A stretch of 64,000 bases of DNA from Achatina immaculata (taxonomy: Eukaryota; Mollusca; Gastropoda; Stylommatophora; Achatinidae). The notes under the pieces were generated by a model. The model saw nothing but the letters and a program-made list of their open reading frames with translations. It did no database searches and had not been told where the DNA came from. The number at the start of each line of letters is the position of its first letter. Positions within the stretch are counted from its first letter, which is position 1. Below are positions 11,808 to 22,822 of this stretch, piece after piece. A program made the translations under genes and the position numbers. The stretch spans positions 14,510,929 through 14,574,928 of the forward strand of contig CM019704.1 of assembly GCA_009760885.1 (NCBI GenBank). The letters are read 5' to 3'.

Positions 11808-12641
11808 CTCAGCGTTTTCCAGTCTGTGGTCTGCGGATCACATGCAATCCTGGAAACATTATCAGGTGGCCCGTATCTGCGTTAAACAGTCTCAAAGTAA
11901 ACGTGGTTTGTGCCTTCCCAGAAGACGCGTGTTTGACCCATTTTTTGCTGTGGACAGTGTCACAGGAACGGTGCACCTGGACATGCTGGTGAAATGGTTA
12001 ATGACAACTCACGAATAAGGAGGAATAGGAGTTCATTTACCAACAAGACGAGTCCTATCACATTAGCATTTGCAGGTCCGAGAGTACTTAAATGAACGCC
12101 CGCCAGGTGGATGGATTGGTCATGCGGTGGCCTCGGACAACATCCGTACATGGCCATCTCGGTCACAGGATTTGACAATGTGCGATTACTTCCTGCGGAG
12201 TTTTGTCAAGAACAATGTTTACGTCTCCTTACTTCCAAAGACAATGCTCGAATTGCAAATGCGCATAAACACCACCATTGTTAACATCACACAAGACATG
12301 CTCGAGTTGGTCTGGAGACACTGGGATTACCTCCTGGACATCTGTCGTGCCACACATGGAGCGTACATCGAATGCATTTAGGGTCAGTATGAAACTTCAA
12401 ATGTTCCTCTTTCAAACAGTGGTAATATCATGTATTTCTGTTCATTGTTGGTGGGAATATGATCTTACAAAATCGACCAATAATTTGTGTGCACCCTATA
12501 ATATTAAGTCCAATCTACTGAATAAAAACAACTACGGGATTTACGGCATTGTGACATCGCATTTAAGACAGTGACCCCACAACTTACAAGTAAGTAGGAA
12601 AAAAGGTCCTTAGATGTAAAATGGTTGGGAGCCACTGCTTC
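11808..12641. mobile_element. Possible hAT-like element containing a transposase remnant
   Basis: The left boundary cagcgttttccagtctgtgg and the inverted right boundary (reverse complement cagtggctcccaaccat) resemble hAT-type termini. The candidate 8-bp duplications do not match well (ctctaact versus cttccaac), so the ends may belong to different insertions. Confidence 0.35.
11935..12381 (+). pseudogene. IS630/Tc1-mariner-type transposase C-terminal remnant
   Basis: The first part reads FFAVDSVTGTVHLDML, resembling the F-F-E-x-x-V-T-G-x-x-Y-L-x-M-L segment of IS630/Tc1-type transposases common in arthropods and molluscs. The frame then breaks around 12020-12070. It resumes as VREYLNERPPGGWIGH, WPSRSQDLTMCDYFLRSFVK (holding the D that would be the second or third catalytic aspartate) and ends RATHGAYIECI plus stop. 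The N-terminus is missing. The element is dead. Alternative names within the superfamily cannot be separated by eye. Confidence 0.65.
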
Positions 12642-13335
12642 CAACTTGTCCGCTGCTTTCAATGGTATAAATATGGAGTTATACTCCACCACGCTCGAGA
12701 ATAGCAACTGCTAATTATCACCCAGAACAACAAAATAAGTCGAGTCCATGGGGGAGGTCGATGTATTGGACATCGTAGAAACAGACGAGTCGTTCACAGG
12801 ATCAAATTTCTCTCATCAAAAACAAAAGGTTCGTCCATAAGCGCTCTGTGATTCCCAAATCCCTAAAAAAAACAGTAAAGAAAGAACAGATCCCATTATG
12901 GCTGTCTTTTTCTGACCAAAGCAGTGTCAAGTTTTCTGTCATTTGCCAATGCCCGATCCTGAGCCTAGAAGAGAAGAGAGATAATATGTGCTGAAAGAGT
13001 AAGAGCAAGTTTCAGGCTACAGATTCTACCGCCCCGTAATAGTTGTTTTAAAGAAAAAAAATTCGCTATGCAATCTTTCACCCTGCTACAAGTGAATAAA
13101 TATGTACATTACGTGGACACAGACATATATCCCATGAGCCTCAGTGATAGGAGGGTCTAGCAAATCAGGGGCCCCAATGCCTTTCTCTGTTATAGGAGAA
13201 CCATGAAGCCTTTCTTTAACTGGGAGGGGGGTGTGTGTTAGTGCCACACAGTGGATCTAAATACAATATCTAATCAACTGGGTTCAAAGAAATTTTACAC
13301 AACTGCAATCGGAGGCACTGAATCTGATATAGTAC

Positions 13336-13336
<1 letters not shown>
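12642..13336. other. Unassigned sequence
   Basis: No gene recognised. The minus-strand frame at 12802-13008 has no motif. Confidence 0.4.
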
Positions 13337-13399
<63 letters not shown>

Positions 13400-13466
13400 C
13401 ATATATTATATTATATTATATTATATATATAATGTACTATATTATATATATTATATATATATATTA
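13337..13466. repeat. (TA)n microsatellite and AT-rich palindrome
   Basis: About 58 nt of alternating TA are followed by irregular tatat/atatta sequence containing tatataatgtactatattat, which can fold on itself. The frame translated across it (YIYIYI) is a composition artefact. Confidence 0.95.
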
Positions 13467-14224
13467 TTATACACTTTCTGACCGCCCATCGTACATATAT
13501 ACATATAGACATACATAAACATATATTCCTGTACACAAATGTGCATATATAACCACACACAAATATGCATTTACATTTGGAAACATATATACTTTAACAC
13601 AAATACATACCTACAGTTACATACATACATGCAGGCCCAATGATGGGGAGTGGAGGTCCAGCCGGTACATCCTTCCTGCATACAAAGGTCTTGGGGTGGG
13701 GGGAGCCCGTGGAAACAGTTCTGCACCTCCTTACAAAACTCCTCTATGAGACAAGTGCATATATAAATATACATACATATTGCTTTTGTGAGGCAGCCAG
13801 TTCACTTTATTTTCCTCGGTTCCTAGCCATATATGTAAACAAATCGCTCTGATAACACACGATTCCCTCTTTTTTTTCATGTACGTGGCTTGCACCAGTA
13901 TTACATTACACACTTCTCGCAAAGAAGAAACATCTACTAGAGTCTCCTCATTTCTTGCCTATCTCAGTCTCTCCGCTCACTGGTTTAAGCACTTGAAAGC
14001 ATCTTCTAAACTACCGCTTCAGAAAATACCGTTTTCCAATAAATTACCATCGGGCATAATGTAATAGCAGCGACGTGATAGTGCACTAGTCTCTCACAGA
14101 GAAAGTCAGAGACACCTTTCTTCCCCCCTCCCATGAACTGGATTGGGTAATGAAAAGGCGGTCAGGCGAGATACTGCCCACATCATCCTCTAATGAGCAG
14201 ACAGGTCAAGGTAAAATAAGGACG
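13467..14224. other. Unassigned sequence with a short R2-like piece
   Basis: Many ata/cata-rich stretches. At 13795-13830 a fragment related to repeat R2 (cagccagttcactttatttt) is present. Open frames at 13571-14064 on either strand carry no motif. Confidence 0.4.
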
Positions 14225-15315
14225 CTAACATCGTATGCCTTCAATTGTACCCATCATCCTTCCTTGTGGAAAATATTGTTGACCTATGGACTCCCTGAAA
14301 AAATCATAAATATTATGAATGAAAGATGTATATTTGCGAACAACCAGAGCTCCCTGAAACATTGCAGACAACACATCAAAACGGGAGTAAGACAAGGACC
14401 CATACTGTCCACACTCATTTTCCACACTCTTTACGGACAAAATAATGAAAACTACCACCAAAGACAGACCTATAAGATTAACCTGGGGGCTCATTAATCA
14501 CATAGAGGATTGCTAATTTGCAAAACGACATAGGTCTATTTTCACATTTCTGTACATAGAGGTGACGACAACTAGGATTTACGAAACAGCCAGATTAGTA
14601 GGTATGAACATACGTCCAGACAAGTAGGTCTAAATATATATCCAAATAAGACTATGAGCTTGAGAATCAATGCAAAAATAAGGAAGGAATTTTAATTGGG
14701 ACAACAGATGTTGAAGAAGTACAACACTTTAAGTATGTATCTTGGAAGCCTCATTTAAGCAAACAGCAATATCGAGAATGAAATATCCATAAGAACTGGA
14801 CAAGCATCTCAGACCTTTAACAAATTAGCAAACATATAGAAATTTCCCATTCTTCATGCGAGCCTTAAGCTCAGAATGTATCAATCCAATGTTCGCTCCA
14901 TTTTAATATACGGCGCTGAGACATGGAGAGTCAATGAGAGAACTGAAAGTAGACTGAAGGGATTTGAAGGAATGCCTCAGAAAAATTGTAAGAATACAAT
15001 GGGAAGAACACGTGACAAACAAGGAAACAACCAGACGAACAGGTACTGAGAATGAGGTCAAAAGACGAAAAGGGCTGGAACACATACTACGAACGGAAAG
15101 AACAAGACACCCCTATACGTATTGACTTGGACACTTAAAGGGAAAAGAAAGAAGGGCAGGCCACTGGAGACATGAAGATGCACAATACAAGAAAAACAAA
15201 AGGAAGCCGGAAAGACATGGTTTGAGGTATCCCGACTTGCTCAAGACAGGACTGGCTGGAGAACCTTTGTTGATGCCTTATGCTCCAGTGGGAGTACAGA
15301 GGACTGATGATAACA
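14225..15315 (+). pseudogene. Decayed LINE, RT to C-terminus
   Basis: Around 14367 the frame reads IKTGVRQGPILSTLIF, a match to RT motif 4 (V-R-Q-G-x-I-L-S-P). Downstream pieces correspond to the palm and thumb in shifting frames. At 15200-15310 KEAGKTWFEVSRLAQDRTGW and the ending VDALCSSGSTED plus stop match the usual C-terminus of a LINE polyprotein. The expected YADD box is degraded beyond recognition. Many stops show long inactivity. It differs from the other LINE families here at the C-terminus. Confidence 0.7.
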
Positions 15316-15320
15316 TCGTA

Positions 15321-15624
15321 AACCTTCGGTGCCTCTATGACATGAAAAGTCTCTATCATCTATCTTTTCAACAATCCCATGCTCTTAAATATCTACGGCT
15401 ATTTGTAAACTCAGGCACATCCCCATCCTCTCCTTCGGCGCTATCAGAATACAGCCACTTTGTGATCACAGTGTGACAGCAATGTAATCTAAACGAACTT
15501 CTCAAACGTGGCGACCAACAGATAGTAACACAGTAACACAACATAAATGAACTTGCCATTTCGGGCAGCGACAATCAGCAATATGACATAAACGAACCAC
15601 ATGGTCGAAAAATATGTAGTAGCG
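15321..15624. other. Unassigned sequence
   Basis: No feature recognised; flanks the foldback element. Confidence 0.35.
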
Positions 15625-15634
15625 ATTTTACCTG

Positions 15635-15830
15635 GAAGTAACAAAGCACAGTATTGTATAGTTATACCTTGGAAAAAATTGTAAACAAAACTCTTTTAGA
15701 CATGACAAAAAGAAAACTGACACGAGTAATCCTTGTATCCATTTTTACTGTCCCTCATGTCTAAAAGTGCTTTGCTTATGAATTGTTCAAGCTATAACCA
15801 ACCATACAATACTGTGCTCTGTTTACTTTA
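15635..15830. mobile_element. Foldback / MITE-like element with ~70-bp inverted arms
   Basis: The left arm begins gtaacaaagcacagtattgt and includes cttttagacatgac. The right arm's reverse complement begins gtaaacagagcacagtattg and includes cacttttagacatgag. A ~40-nt loop separates the arms. The 12-mer ttttacctggaa occurs on both sides (about 15623 and 15886). There is no coding capacity. Confidence 0.7.
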
Positions 15831-15960
15831 CTGTCCGAAAGCCTAGTTGTTTCCTACAACTGAAATTTTGTATCAGAAATCTTTTACCTGGAACTGACGC
15901 AATGATTATAGTGGGTTAAATCTTAGTTATAACATCTGAATCATCATAAACCAGAATGGT

Positions 15961-16225
15961 GCCCCCGGTGGTGCAATGAGTTAGTATACTCGCCTGCCGA
16001 TCAGGGGGGTCTCTGATTCCATTTCCCACTCCAGCAGAATTTTTTTGGACCGACCGGCACCGGGTTCAACCCAATCTAAACAAAAAATGGGAACCTGGGG
16101 TTTCCCTAGGAAAATAGAAGCAGTGAGGACATCCATACCTCAAATGCCTATAAATGTGAAGGCACTAACATTTCATACCCATACGGGCATGCAAGTGCTA
16201 CAAGACACAGATAAATCAGAATAGA
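15961..16225 (+). mobile_element. tRNA-like SINE family S2, copy 1
   Basis: The head gcccccggtggtgcaatgag ... actcgcctgccgatcagg ... tctgattccatttcccactc looks like a decayed tRNA with A- and B-box positions. The body contains ggaccgaccggcaccgggtt and aatgtgaaggcactaacatt. Both body motifs recur on the minus strand at 18134-18415. The normal B box (GGTTCGATTCC) is damaged here, so transcription by Pol III is unlikely. Confidence 0.7.
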
Positions 16226-16798
16226 AGACGACTGAAGTAGCTGTTTTACTTGCAAAATGTTTTCTTTTACCGAAGCCACCTAAGAGGTTCACAGTAGGAA
16301 CAGAATTAACAAAACAGAATTACAGTGTGTCCTTTCTCAGAGTACGGTTCTTATCATGAAGTCCGACAGACAGGTCTACAAAATACACAGCGGGTCATAA
16401 TCTGGAGCTGATGATATTAAAAATACAGAATCTCTCCAGACGTTCATTCCTAATATTGGATATGAGAACGAAAGCGCAGTAATGAAACTGAAAGAGATAG
16501 CTCTCAGTGACCCACAGTTAACTGCTACAGTCAGGGCTGGCGAACGATAGCCGGACAAGACCCTAATCCACTTTCCCTGTGATGCCCATGGAAACAGTTT
16601 GGCCAAGTGGGATTACAGTGGGAAAGCGAACCCACTCCAAAAAATGCCCCCGGCCGAAGTCAGTTGTGATTCAGAAAATATGTGGAGGTTTTGAAAGATA
16701 CTGTGAATAACGTGGTAAATATAGTTTTTTTTCTGTAGCAATCAATGTCGAGTGAATGTCAAAAAACGAACAACTATAACACAGCGCACCTAACGTAA
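16226..16798. other. Unassigned sequence
   Basis: No recognised features; the minus-strand frames at 16376-16606 and 16671-16898 have no motif. Confidence 0.4.
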
Positions 16799-16842
16799 GA
16801 AGAAGAAGAAGAAGAGGAGGAGGAAGATAAAAGGAGGAGGAT
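16799..16842. repeat. (GAA)n/(GGA)n purine repeat
   Basis: A trinucleotide run of aag, then gag and agg units. Confidence 0.9.
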
Positions 16843-16845
16843 GAG

Positions 16846-17200
16846 GCTGTATATCTTAGAGAGCACAGTATGTATTCCAAGTCTTGAAAATATTTCACTC
16901 AATCATTCACACAATATAGCCGTATATGTAAAAAAAAAAGTAAAGGTAACCCTGTCATGCCTTAGAGGCACATGGGGACCGTATATGAGAGGGAGTATAT
17001 GTGCTGTAAGTTGTATCTATAAGCTTCATCCATTAATCTCGCCGTTTTGTCGTTCATTCCAGTATGTTCTTTTTACTATTCTTATTGTTAACTCACCAGG
17101 AACCACAAAACCCCCTAGATGCATTCTTAATTATCCCTTGGCACTGGTTGCTAAAGAGAAGTATTTCAATCACTGCAAGCCTCACTGTCTTGTTTTGTCT
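16846..17200. other. Unassigned sequence
   Basis: Open frame 16841-17251 (+) shows no domain. It runs into the SINE-like copy that follows, so part of it is repeat. Confidence 0.35.
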
Positions 17201-17204
17201 TTTC

Positions 17205-17515
17205 TATCTCTCTGGAACTGCGAGCTGTGTTCTTTGCAGTCGATGCTGTGAAGCTGTTGAGGCACAACATCGTGTCGGATTGGGAGCGAGTTACGGCGTT
17301 TATTTTTTTCGGTCCCTATGTGCAGCTAAAAAGCAGGGGGTGTGCAATGCTTCTTTAGCAGGCTTCATCGCCATGGTGACTATGGCGATCACTGCCCCGT
17401 TAGCCAGACTAAGCCTGTTACCGGGGGTACCAAAGTAGAGGTGGAACAGGGTCTTGGTCAGCTGTGGTTCACCAACCCTGACGCATTTCGCTAATTGCCA
17501 AAATGGATAGCGTAT
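17205..17515 (-). mobile_element. SINE-like family S1, near full-length copy
   Basis: Minus strand: gcgaatacgctatccatttt, gcgtcagggttggtgaacca, ggtacccccggtaacaggct, tagtctggctaacggggcag, a gcacaccccctgctttttag segment, cgacacgatgttgtgcctca and finally gcagttccagagagatag. It aligns along its length with copies at 22475 and 27558. Its tail is purine-rich rather than clean (GAA)n. Confidence 0.75.
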
Positions 17516-18133
17516 TCGCCCACCCCTCCCCTTTACTGGCTACAATCAAAGAACAATATTTCCCACGTTATCTTCAGTAACATTCACAACGCTCCTCTCT
17601 TCAAAACCTTTAAATGCTTTCCTTATGTTTTTCGTCAAGTTCTGATCCACACAAACTAGCTATCCTGGCTCATTCTATTTAGATTTTAGCTTAATTTTAA
17701 GGAAACAAATTTTTCGAAGGAGATTCTCATGTGTAATGTAGTTTTGTCATTGCAAGATTTGTTTTCCCGATTTTTTTGGGGGGTTAGATTTCCGCTTATA
17801 AATTGCAGTTTGTTGACGGTGTTCTTCGCAGATAATTGAATTCTTTTGAATTCTTTAACAGATTCATGGGTTTCTTCTATTTTTTTATTTCTTTTTATAT
17901 ATGGATCTCCCTTTGGGTTTTGTTTATTCCGACGTCTATTGATTTCATTTTGTTAATTTCTTGGCATTTCACGAGTACTTACGGCCATTTTGTTGTACTG
18001 TGCTGTTCTGCTTTGTCTATAAGAAACAAACGTGCTAGCAGATCAAATATTCCAAATATTTTTCGTATAGTTCCACTGCGAGGTCACTCCGACATCATTC
18101 TTGTCTATCTACACCCCGTGACATTTGAGTACC
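17516..18133. other. Unassigned T-rich sequence
   Basis: T-rich sequence with a motif-free 105-codon frame (17836-18153, rich in F and I). No gene is recognised. Confidence 0.35.
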
Positions 18134-18415
18134 ACAAGGGTGTGAAGTATTAGTGCCTTCACATTTCTAGGCAACACTGCAGCATCTGTGGTAGCGATGC
18201 CAGCACCTGTCCTCGTTGCCTTTGTTTTCCTTGGGAATCCTCAGGTACCTTTTTTTTAGGAGGGGTGGGGGAGGTCTGGGTTGACCCTGGTGCCGGTCGG
18301 TCCGAAAAAAAATTCGTCTCGAGAGCGAAATCGAACCAGTGACTCGATTGGTAAGTGCATGCATCTTTCTTCTGCTGTTGAGAAAATAAAACAGCAAGCA
18401 GCCAGAAAGTAAATG
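18134..18415 (-). mobile_element. tRNA-like SINE family S2, copy 2
   Basis: Minus strand: cactggttcgatttcgctc preserves a good B box (GGTTCGATTTC). Then follow cggaccgaccggcaccaggg and aatgtgaaggcactaatact, in the same order as the copy at 15961. The interior differs by indels. Confidence 0.75.
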
Positions 18416-18429
18416 CGTGACTGCCGAAT

Positions 18430-18500
18430 GCGTATTACCTTGTCCTCTCGTAGCTGGGCGGTTTCTCGTCTTACTGAGGCCGTTCGAGCCACGGTCATTT
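18430..18500 (+). mobile_element. tRNA-like SINE head, family S5 (second copy ~51535)
   Basis: The sequence tgtcctctcgtagctgggcg ... gaggccgttcgagccacggt carries an A-box-like TAGCTGGGCGG and a B-box-like CGTTCGAGCC about 35 nt apart, the spacing found in tRNAs. It lies head to head with the S2 copy. A diverged copy at 51535-51605 shares tgctgggcggtta and actgaaggccga. I would call it SINE-derived and not a tRNA gene, because the arms do not pair well by eye. Confidence 0.5.
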
Positions 18501-19102
18501 TCTTCCTGTTTTGTTTTCTCTCACTGTGGTGTACAAATAACATTAGTACTGTATAAAGAACAATGGCACAAACTTTATCATGAAATATCGAACATTTTTC
18601 AACTTTTAAATTCAACAGAACTTTTCTCGTGATGTACACTTTTATATAGCCTGTCAAGTTTACTGCCTAAAGTACTTTGCACTGACATTCACAATACATT
18701 TCTCACTACGTTTAGATAGCCTCTGATGTAGTCCATAAAAAGGAAGCGTCCATTAACATCCTCATGGAGGCCAGCAGGAGAAACCTCGTCACATGCTGAG
18801 GTACGGCAACTCGAAGAATATTTGCCACGAGAAGTATGTGGTATTAAAAACTTGGCGACCAAGGTGTGTCCCACGCTGGTACAATGCCGCAAGCTAGACG
18901 TACCTCGACTGGATGAGCTTGGATTTTATGCTGACCCCCTAAATCACAATCATTCAAATACTCTCTATATTTCATAGTTCTACGCAGGAATCAAAATATT
19001 TAAAGGTAAGATTATGTTTATTTTTCTTTATCTTTCACGCGCATTTGCAAATGATATATTGTGTTTTGTTCACGTTTCTCGGCAGCCATGCTGGATTCTA
19101 CT

Positions 19103-19105
<3 letters not shown>
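18501..19105. other. Unassigned sequence
   Basis: No feature recognised. Confidence 0.4.
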
Positions 19106-19137
<32 letters not shown>

Positions 19138-19205
19138 TACACATACACACATACTCACTCAGTCACTCTCACTCACTCTGTTTCACTCACTCACTGACTC
19201 TCTCT
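19106..19205. repeat. (TC)n(AC)n and (CTCA)n compound microsatellite
   Basis: Pure (CT)n passes into (CA)n and then cactcact units. Translated frames across it are compositional. Confidence 0.9.
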
Positions 19206-20990
19206 TACAGACATATATACATATATAAACACACGCACTCATATATCCTCCATCACATCACAATTAACACAAAAGGTAAACAAAAACAAATATTCAAGTA
19301 TCATAATTATTTACCAGACATAAACTGAGAGTCTGTGTAACAGAATAGCCATTCTGTTCAGAGAGTTTTTGTGTATTGCTAATAATTGTGTTGCGTAGAC
19401 TACGTCATTAGGAAAGTACGTGTGCAAAGAAGTCGTTAGAAAGGTCCGTGTGAAAAAGCCGGTCGTTAGGCAGTTTTTGTGTGAACGTTGAACTGGATGG
19501 ACGTGTTTGGGCGAACGAGAATGGGGTAGAGCGAGTCTTGTCGTTGTTAGAATTAGTTTAGTTTGTTTTTTCTGTGTGGCTGCAGTCCTTGGTAAGCTTG
19601 TAAGTATGGTTTTTGGTATGAATAAATCATTGTAAGGTTTTCCTTGCCCATGTGGCGTAGACATCTCACGCCGGGCATTTGTTACTGTGAATTTCTGTTC
19701 AGCCTGATGGCTACATTCCCATCATCATGATTTCACCCCTCATTTTGGTCCATTAATAAATGTGTGTTGTCTGATGATAAACTACACCAATTGGCTTTGT
19801 GGAAATTCTCATTGTTGACCAGTTTGTTTTGGTCGGAAGACTGCCAAGTTATGTTTAAGTTGTTGTATTTGTACTATCTTTTGTGGAGTTGAAAGCCTGG
19901 GTGTCGTGTTGTATTTTCTTAGTGTATAATACAGAAAATTAGGTGATGGTTAGAACACCAGCAACAAGAAGAAACTTATAAGTTGAAACTGTACTCCACA
20001 AGAAGAATCAATCAAACCAGTAGTCTCCTTGTAAGGAGAATTCTGTTTCATCTGCTGAATTAAAAGTATAAGTTTAATATTCATGACGAATAAATCTATT
20101 TAAGAATTTAAATACTAATGTTAATGCTAGACTTGAGTCCGGTATTGAAGAAAGTTCGAAACAGCAAGGAGTACAGAATAACTGCTGGAGATTCTAAAGT
20201 AATCACACAAGTCTGTTCTGACATTGAACACATGCAGTTGTTAATAGTTCTATAAAATGTTCGTAATAAAATGCGCAGGTAATACATAAAAACGTCTGTG
20301 TAATATCTGTTCTGGCGTTAGAAGTTTATCTAAGTCTGGCCATCCCTTTCATGAAGGCATCTATGGGATATGAATATGGTGTTGAGTGCTCATATTTTCC
20401 TTGACCTGTCGATACACCAGACCATGATATGGTGAGGGTCATGCTTTGTTTCTCATTGTTTCTCAGCGTTGGTTAGTCAAGAGTTTCATGTTTATGATAA
20501 AATGTGAAACATGGTTTGACAAGGGAATGGCGGTATGGCGGTGGTTTGCCTTCCGCTCGATTTGTATACGGTTTTCTCCGCTAGCCTTATCTAAAACCAT
20601 ATATAGGAAACCCTTGGCCCGTGAGTCACATCTAGCCCACGGCAACATTTTTTGAAGCCCCACAGTTAGTTTCTCTAAAAAAAAAAAAAACTATAATTTC
20701 TGACAAAAGTTAACAATAATGACTTTGCATTACAGAATTACAATACTCTAGCTTGATAACTTAATAATATAATGCATTAAATTAAATTACGTGTTCTGCA
20801 ACTATGAGGTTCGTAAATTACATTGTTTTTAAGTGTGTGGGCGCGTTAAGATTGAAAGAATTCTTTTTCTTGGCCTGCTGAATTAAAAACGACTGCCCAT
20901 GCCTGAACTAAAGGGGCTAACCCGCAGGGCAGCAGGGTGCCTGTATTGGCCTGCCTCGTTTAATGAGATAACCACGGCTGACCTCTACAA
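19206..20990. other. Unassigned sequence
   Basis: A run of internally echoed phrases lies at 19350-19480 (gtcattaggaaagtacgtgt, gtcgttagaaaggtccgtgt, gtcgttaggcagtttttgtg), which looks like a degenerate short tandem repeat. An aataaatc signal is at 19620. I considered an LTR but could not find a paired copy. A poly-A run is at 20678-20690. Confidence 0.35.
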
Positions 20991-20996
20991 CCAGAG

Positions 20997-21222
20997 CAGT
21001 GGTTCTCAAACTTCTACATTCTGTGGCACACCTGACAACGCAAATTTCAATCAAGTTACACCTGTGTTCATATTTAACGTAAATTTATGGCATTTTTCTG
21101 TTTACATTACACTGAGCGAGGTGCAATTTGATAGAAAATACTTTTACAACCAAAATGTGATGCGACATTTCTGACCGTCTTGCGGCACACCATCGTGCCG
21201 GCGCACAGTTTTAAAAACACTG
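20997..21222. mobile_element. hAT-like non-autonomous element
   Basis: It begins cagtggttctcaaacttcta and its reverse complement begins cagtgtttttaaaactgtgc, matching the CAGTGGTTCTCAAACT-type termini of hAT MITEs. Internal gtggcacacc and gcggcacacc phrases are typical as well. Expected 8-bp target duplications are not convincing (aaccagag / agagcctg). No coding capacity. Confidence 0.6.
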
Positions 21223-21284
21223 AGAGCCTGTTCCTGCATCTGCCACCTGGTGGGCGCAACTGACAGAAATACAGGCTCCTCCCA

Positions 21285-21832
21285 CAGGTGGGTGGGTGGG
21301 TGGGTTTGTGGGTGGGTGGGTGGGTGGGTGGGTGGGTGAGTGAGTGAGTGAGTGAGTGAGTGAGTGAGTGAGTGAGTGAGTGAGTGAGTGAGTGAGTGAG
21401 TGAGTGAGTGAGTGAGTGAGTGAGTGAGTGAGTGAGTGAGTGAGTGAGTGAGTGAGTGAGTGAGTGAGTGAGTGAGTGAGTGAGTGAGTGAGTGAGTGAG
21501 TGAGTGAGTGAGTGAGTGAGTGAGTGAGTGAGTGAGTGAGTGATGAGTGAGTGAGTGAGGAGTGAGTGAGTGAGTGAGTGAGTGATGGTGAGTGAGTGAG
21601 TGAGTGAGTGAGTGAGTGAGTGTGAGTGAGTGAGTGGAGTGAGTGAGTGAGTGAGTGAGTGAGTGAGTGAGTGAGTGATGAGTGAGTGAGTGAGTGAGTG
21701 AGTGAGTGAGTGAGTGAGTGAGTGAGTGAGTGAGTGAGTGAGTGAGTGAGTGAGTGAGTGAGTGAGTGAGTGAGTGAGTGAGTGAGTGAGTGAGTGAGTG
21801 AGTGAGTGAGTGAGTGAGTGAGTGAGTGAGTT
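21285..21832. repeat. (GTGG)n then (GTGA)n tetranucleotide array, ~550 bp
   Basis: The first ~55 nt are gtgg units and the rest are gtga units, with a handful of one-base slips around 21541-21680. On the minus strand this yields long LTHS-repeat frames that are artefacts of the repeat. This is the longest simple repeat in the window. Confidence 0.98.
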
Positions 21833-21882
21833 TTTAATGTCCAAAACGTTTTGCACTGCATTTTGCAAGGCAGCAGCCAGTT

Positions 21883-22070
21883 CACTTTACTTTCCTCAGC
21901 CCTAGGTCAGGTTATTATAAAGGGGTTTCTTCTTTATAAGAGTAGCTCTTTCTCCAAGGTTTTTCTCAGGGCTGTTTTCTATCGATCTCCGCCTTCTTTT
22001 ACTTTTGCTTTATCCTGTTGTACATGACCCATCAGATGAACTAAAAATAATAAATCCGTTTTTCTTACTG
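21883..22070 (+). repeat. Dispersed repeat R2, copy 2
   Basis: Nearly identical to the reverse complement of 2565-2760, from ccagttcactttactttcct through gtacatgacccatcagatg to the taataaatccgtttttctta end. It immediately follows the tetranucleotide array. Confidence 0.75.
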
Positions 22071-22474
22071 GTAGTGGTTTTGAAGCACAAACATGCTGTT
22101 TATGGGATATCGTGAAGGATCATTTTGCTGAATAAACTTCCTCTCTGCAAAATGGCTGATTCTTCTAATGTTGGATTTGCATATTAATCACACGCAGTAA
22201 GCAGCATTTGTCTTGCAAGGGGGCAATCTCTTTGCATTTGCTTTGTTCTGTCTTCAGATTCTGCCCTGCTGTCCTACTCAAACAACGGTGCACATTAACG
22301 TAGCGTCGTTCTTCACATAAATCGATCTTTCATTCGTTCTTCCCAGTCTTTGCTGCTGACTGAAAAATCTTTGCCCTGAAATTCTGGTATTCTTACCTCA
22401 GTCAAGTCCGCCATACAAAGCCTGCTTCGAAAGACGAGTGCCATCCATTCTTGCTACATGCCATCATCTTCTGC
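22071..22474. other. Unassigned sequence
   Basis: No feature recognised. Confidence 0.4.
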
Positions 22475-22822
22475 CGCTTTAGCGTTTGCTATAATGGACA
22501 GAGGTGAGCAAACACGCTGTCCGTTCTGACATGCTAGCGTCATGGTTGCCGAACCATACTAACATATACCTTGTCTTACTTTTTCACTGGTACACCAAGT
22601 AACAAGCCTAGTCTAGCTAACAGTCCTGGGAACCCCGTAGTCCCCATGGTGGTTACGTCTGCTTCACACTCCCTGTTTTTAGCTGCACTCAGGGACTGAA
22701 AAAAAAATAGCTGCTACAACCCGCTCCAAGTCGACACGATACTGTGCATCAATATCTCCACCGCCTCGGCTGCAAAGAACATCACCTCACACTTCCAAGA
22801 AGAAGAAGAAGAAGAAGAAACG
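22475..22822 (+). mobile_element. SINE-like family S1, copy with clean (GAA)n tail
   Basis: Running 5' to 3': acgctgtccgttctgacatg, catggttgccgaaccatact, ccaagtaacaagcctagtct, ctgtttttagctgcactcag, ggactgaaaaaaaaatagct, cgctccaagtcgacacgata, gctgcaaagaacatcacctc, then (aag)n at 22797-22820. This copy defines the orientation and tail of the family. Confidence 0.75.

Noticed and set aside
18430..18500. A genuine tRNA gene
   Set aside because: Box-like motifs are present but the acceptor and anticodon arms do not pair convincingly, and a diverged copy at 51535 suggests a SINE head.
19320..19930. A solo LTR (aataaatc signal, duplicated phrases)
   Set aside because: No TG...CA boundaries, paired copy or primer-binding site could be identified.
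20997..21222. 8-bp target duplication for the hAT-like element
   Set aside because: The flanking octamers aaccagag and agagcctg do not match; only the termini support the call.
21107..21885. Long minus-strand frames of 224-253 codons with LTHS and SLTH repeats
   Set aside because: They are translations of the (GTGA)n array; a 4-bp unit read in threes gives a periodic peptide in every open frame.
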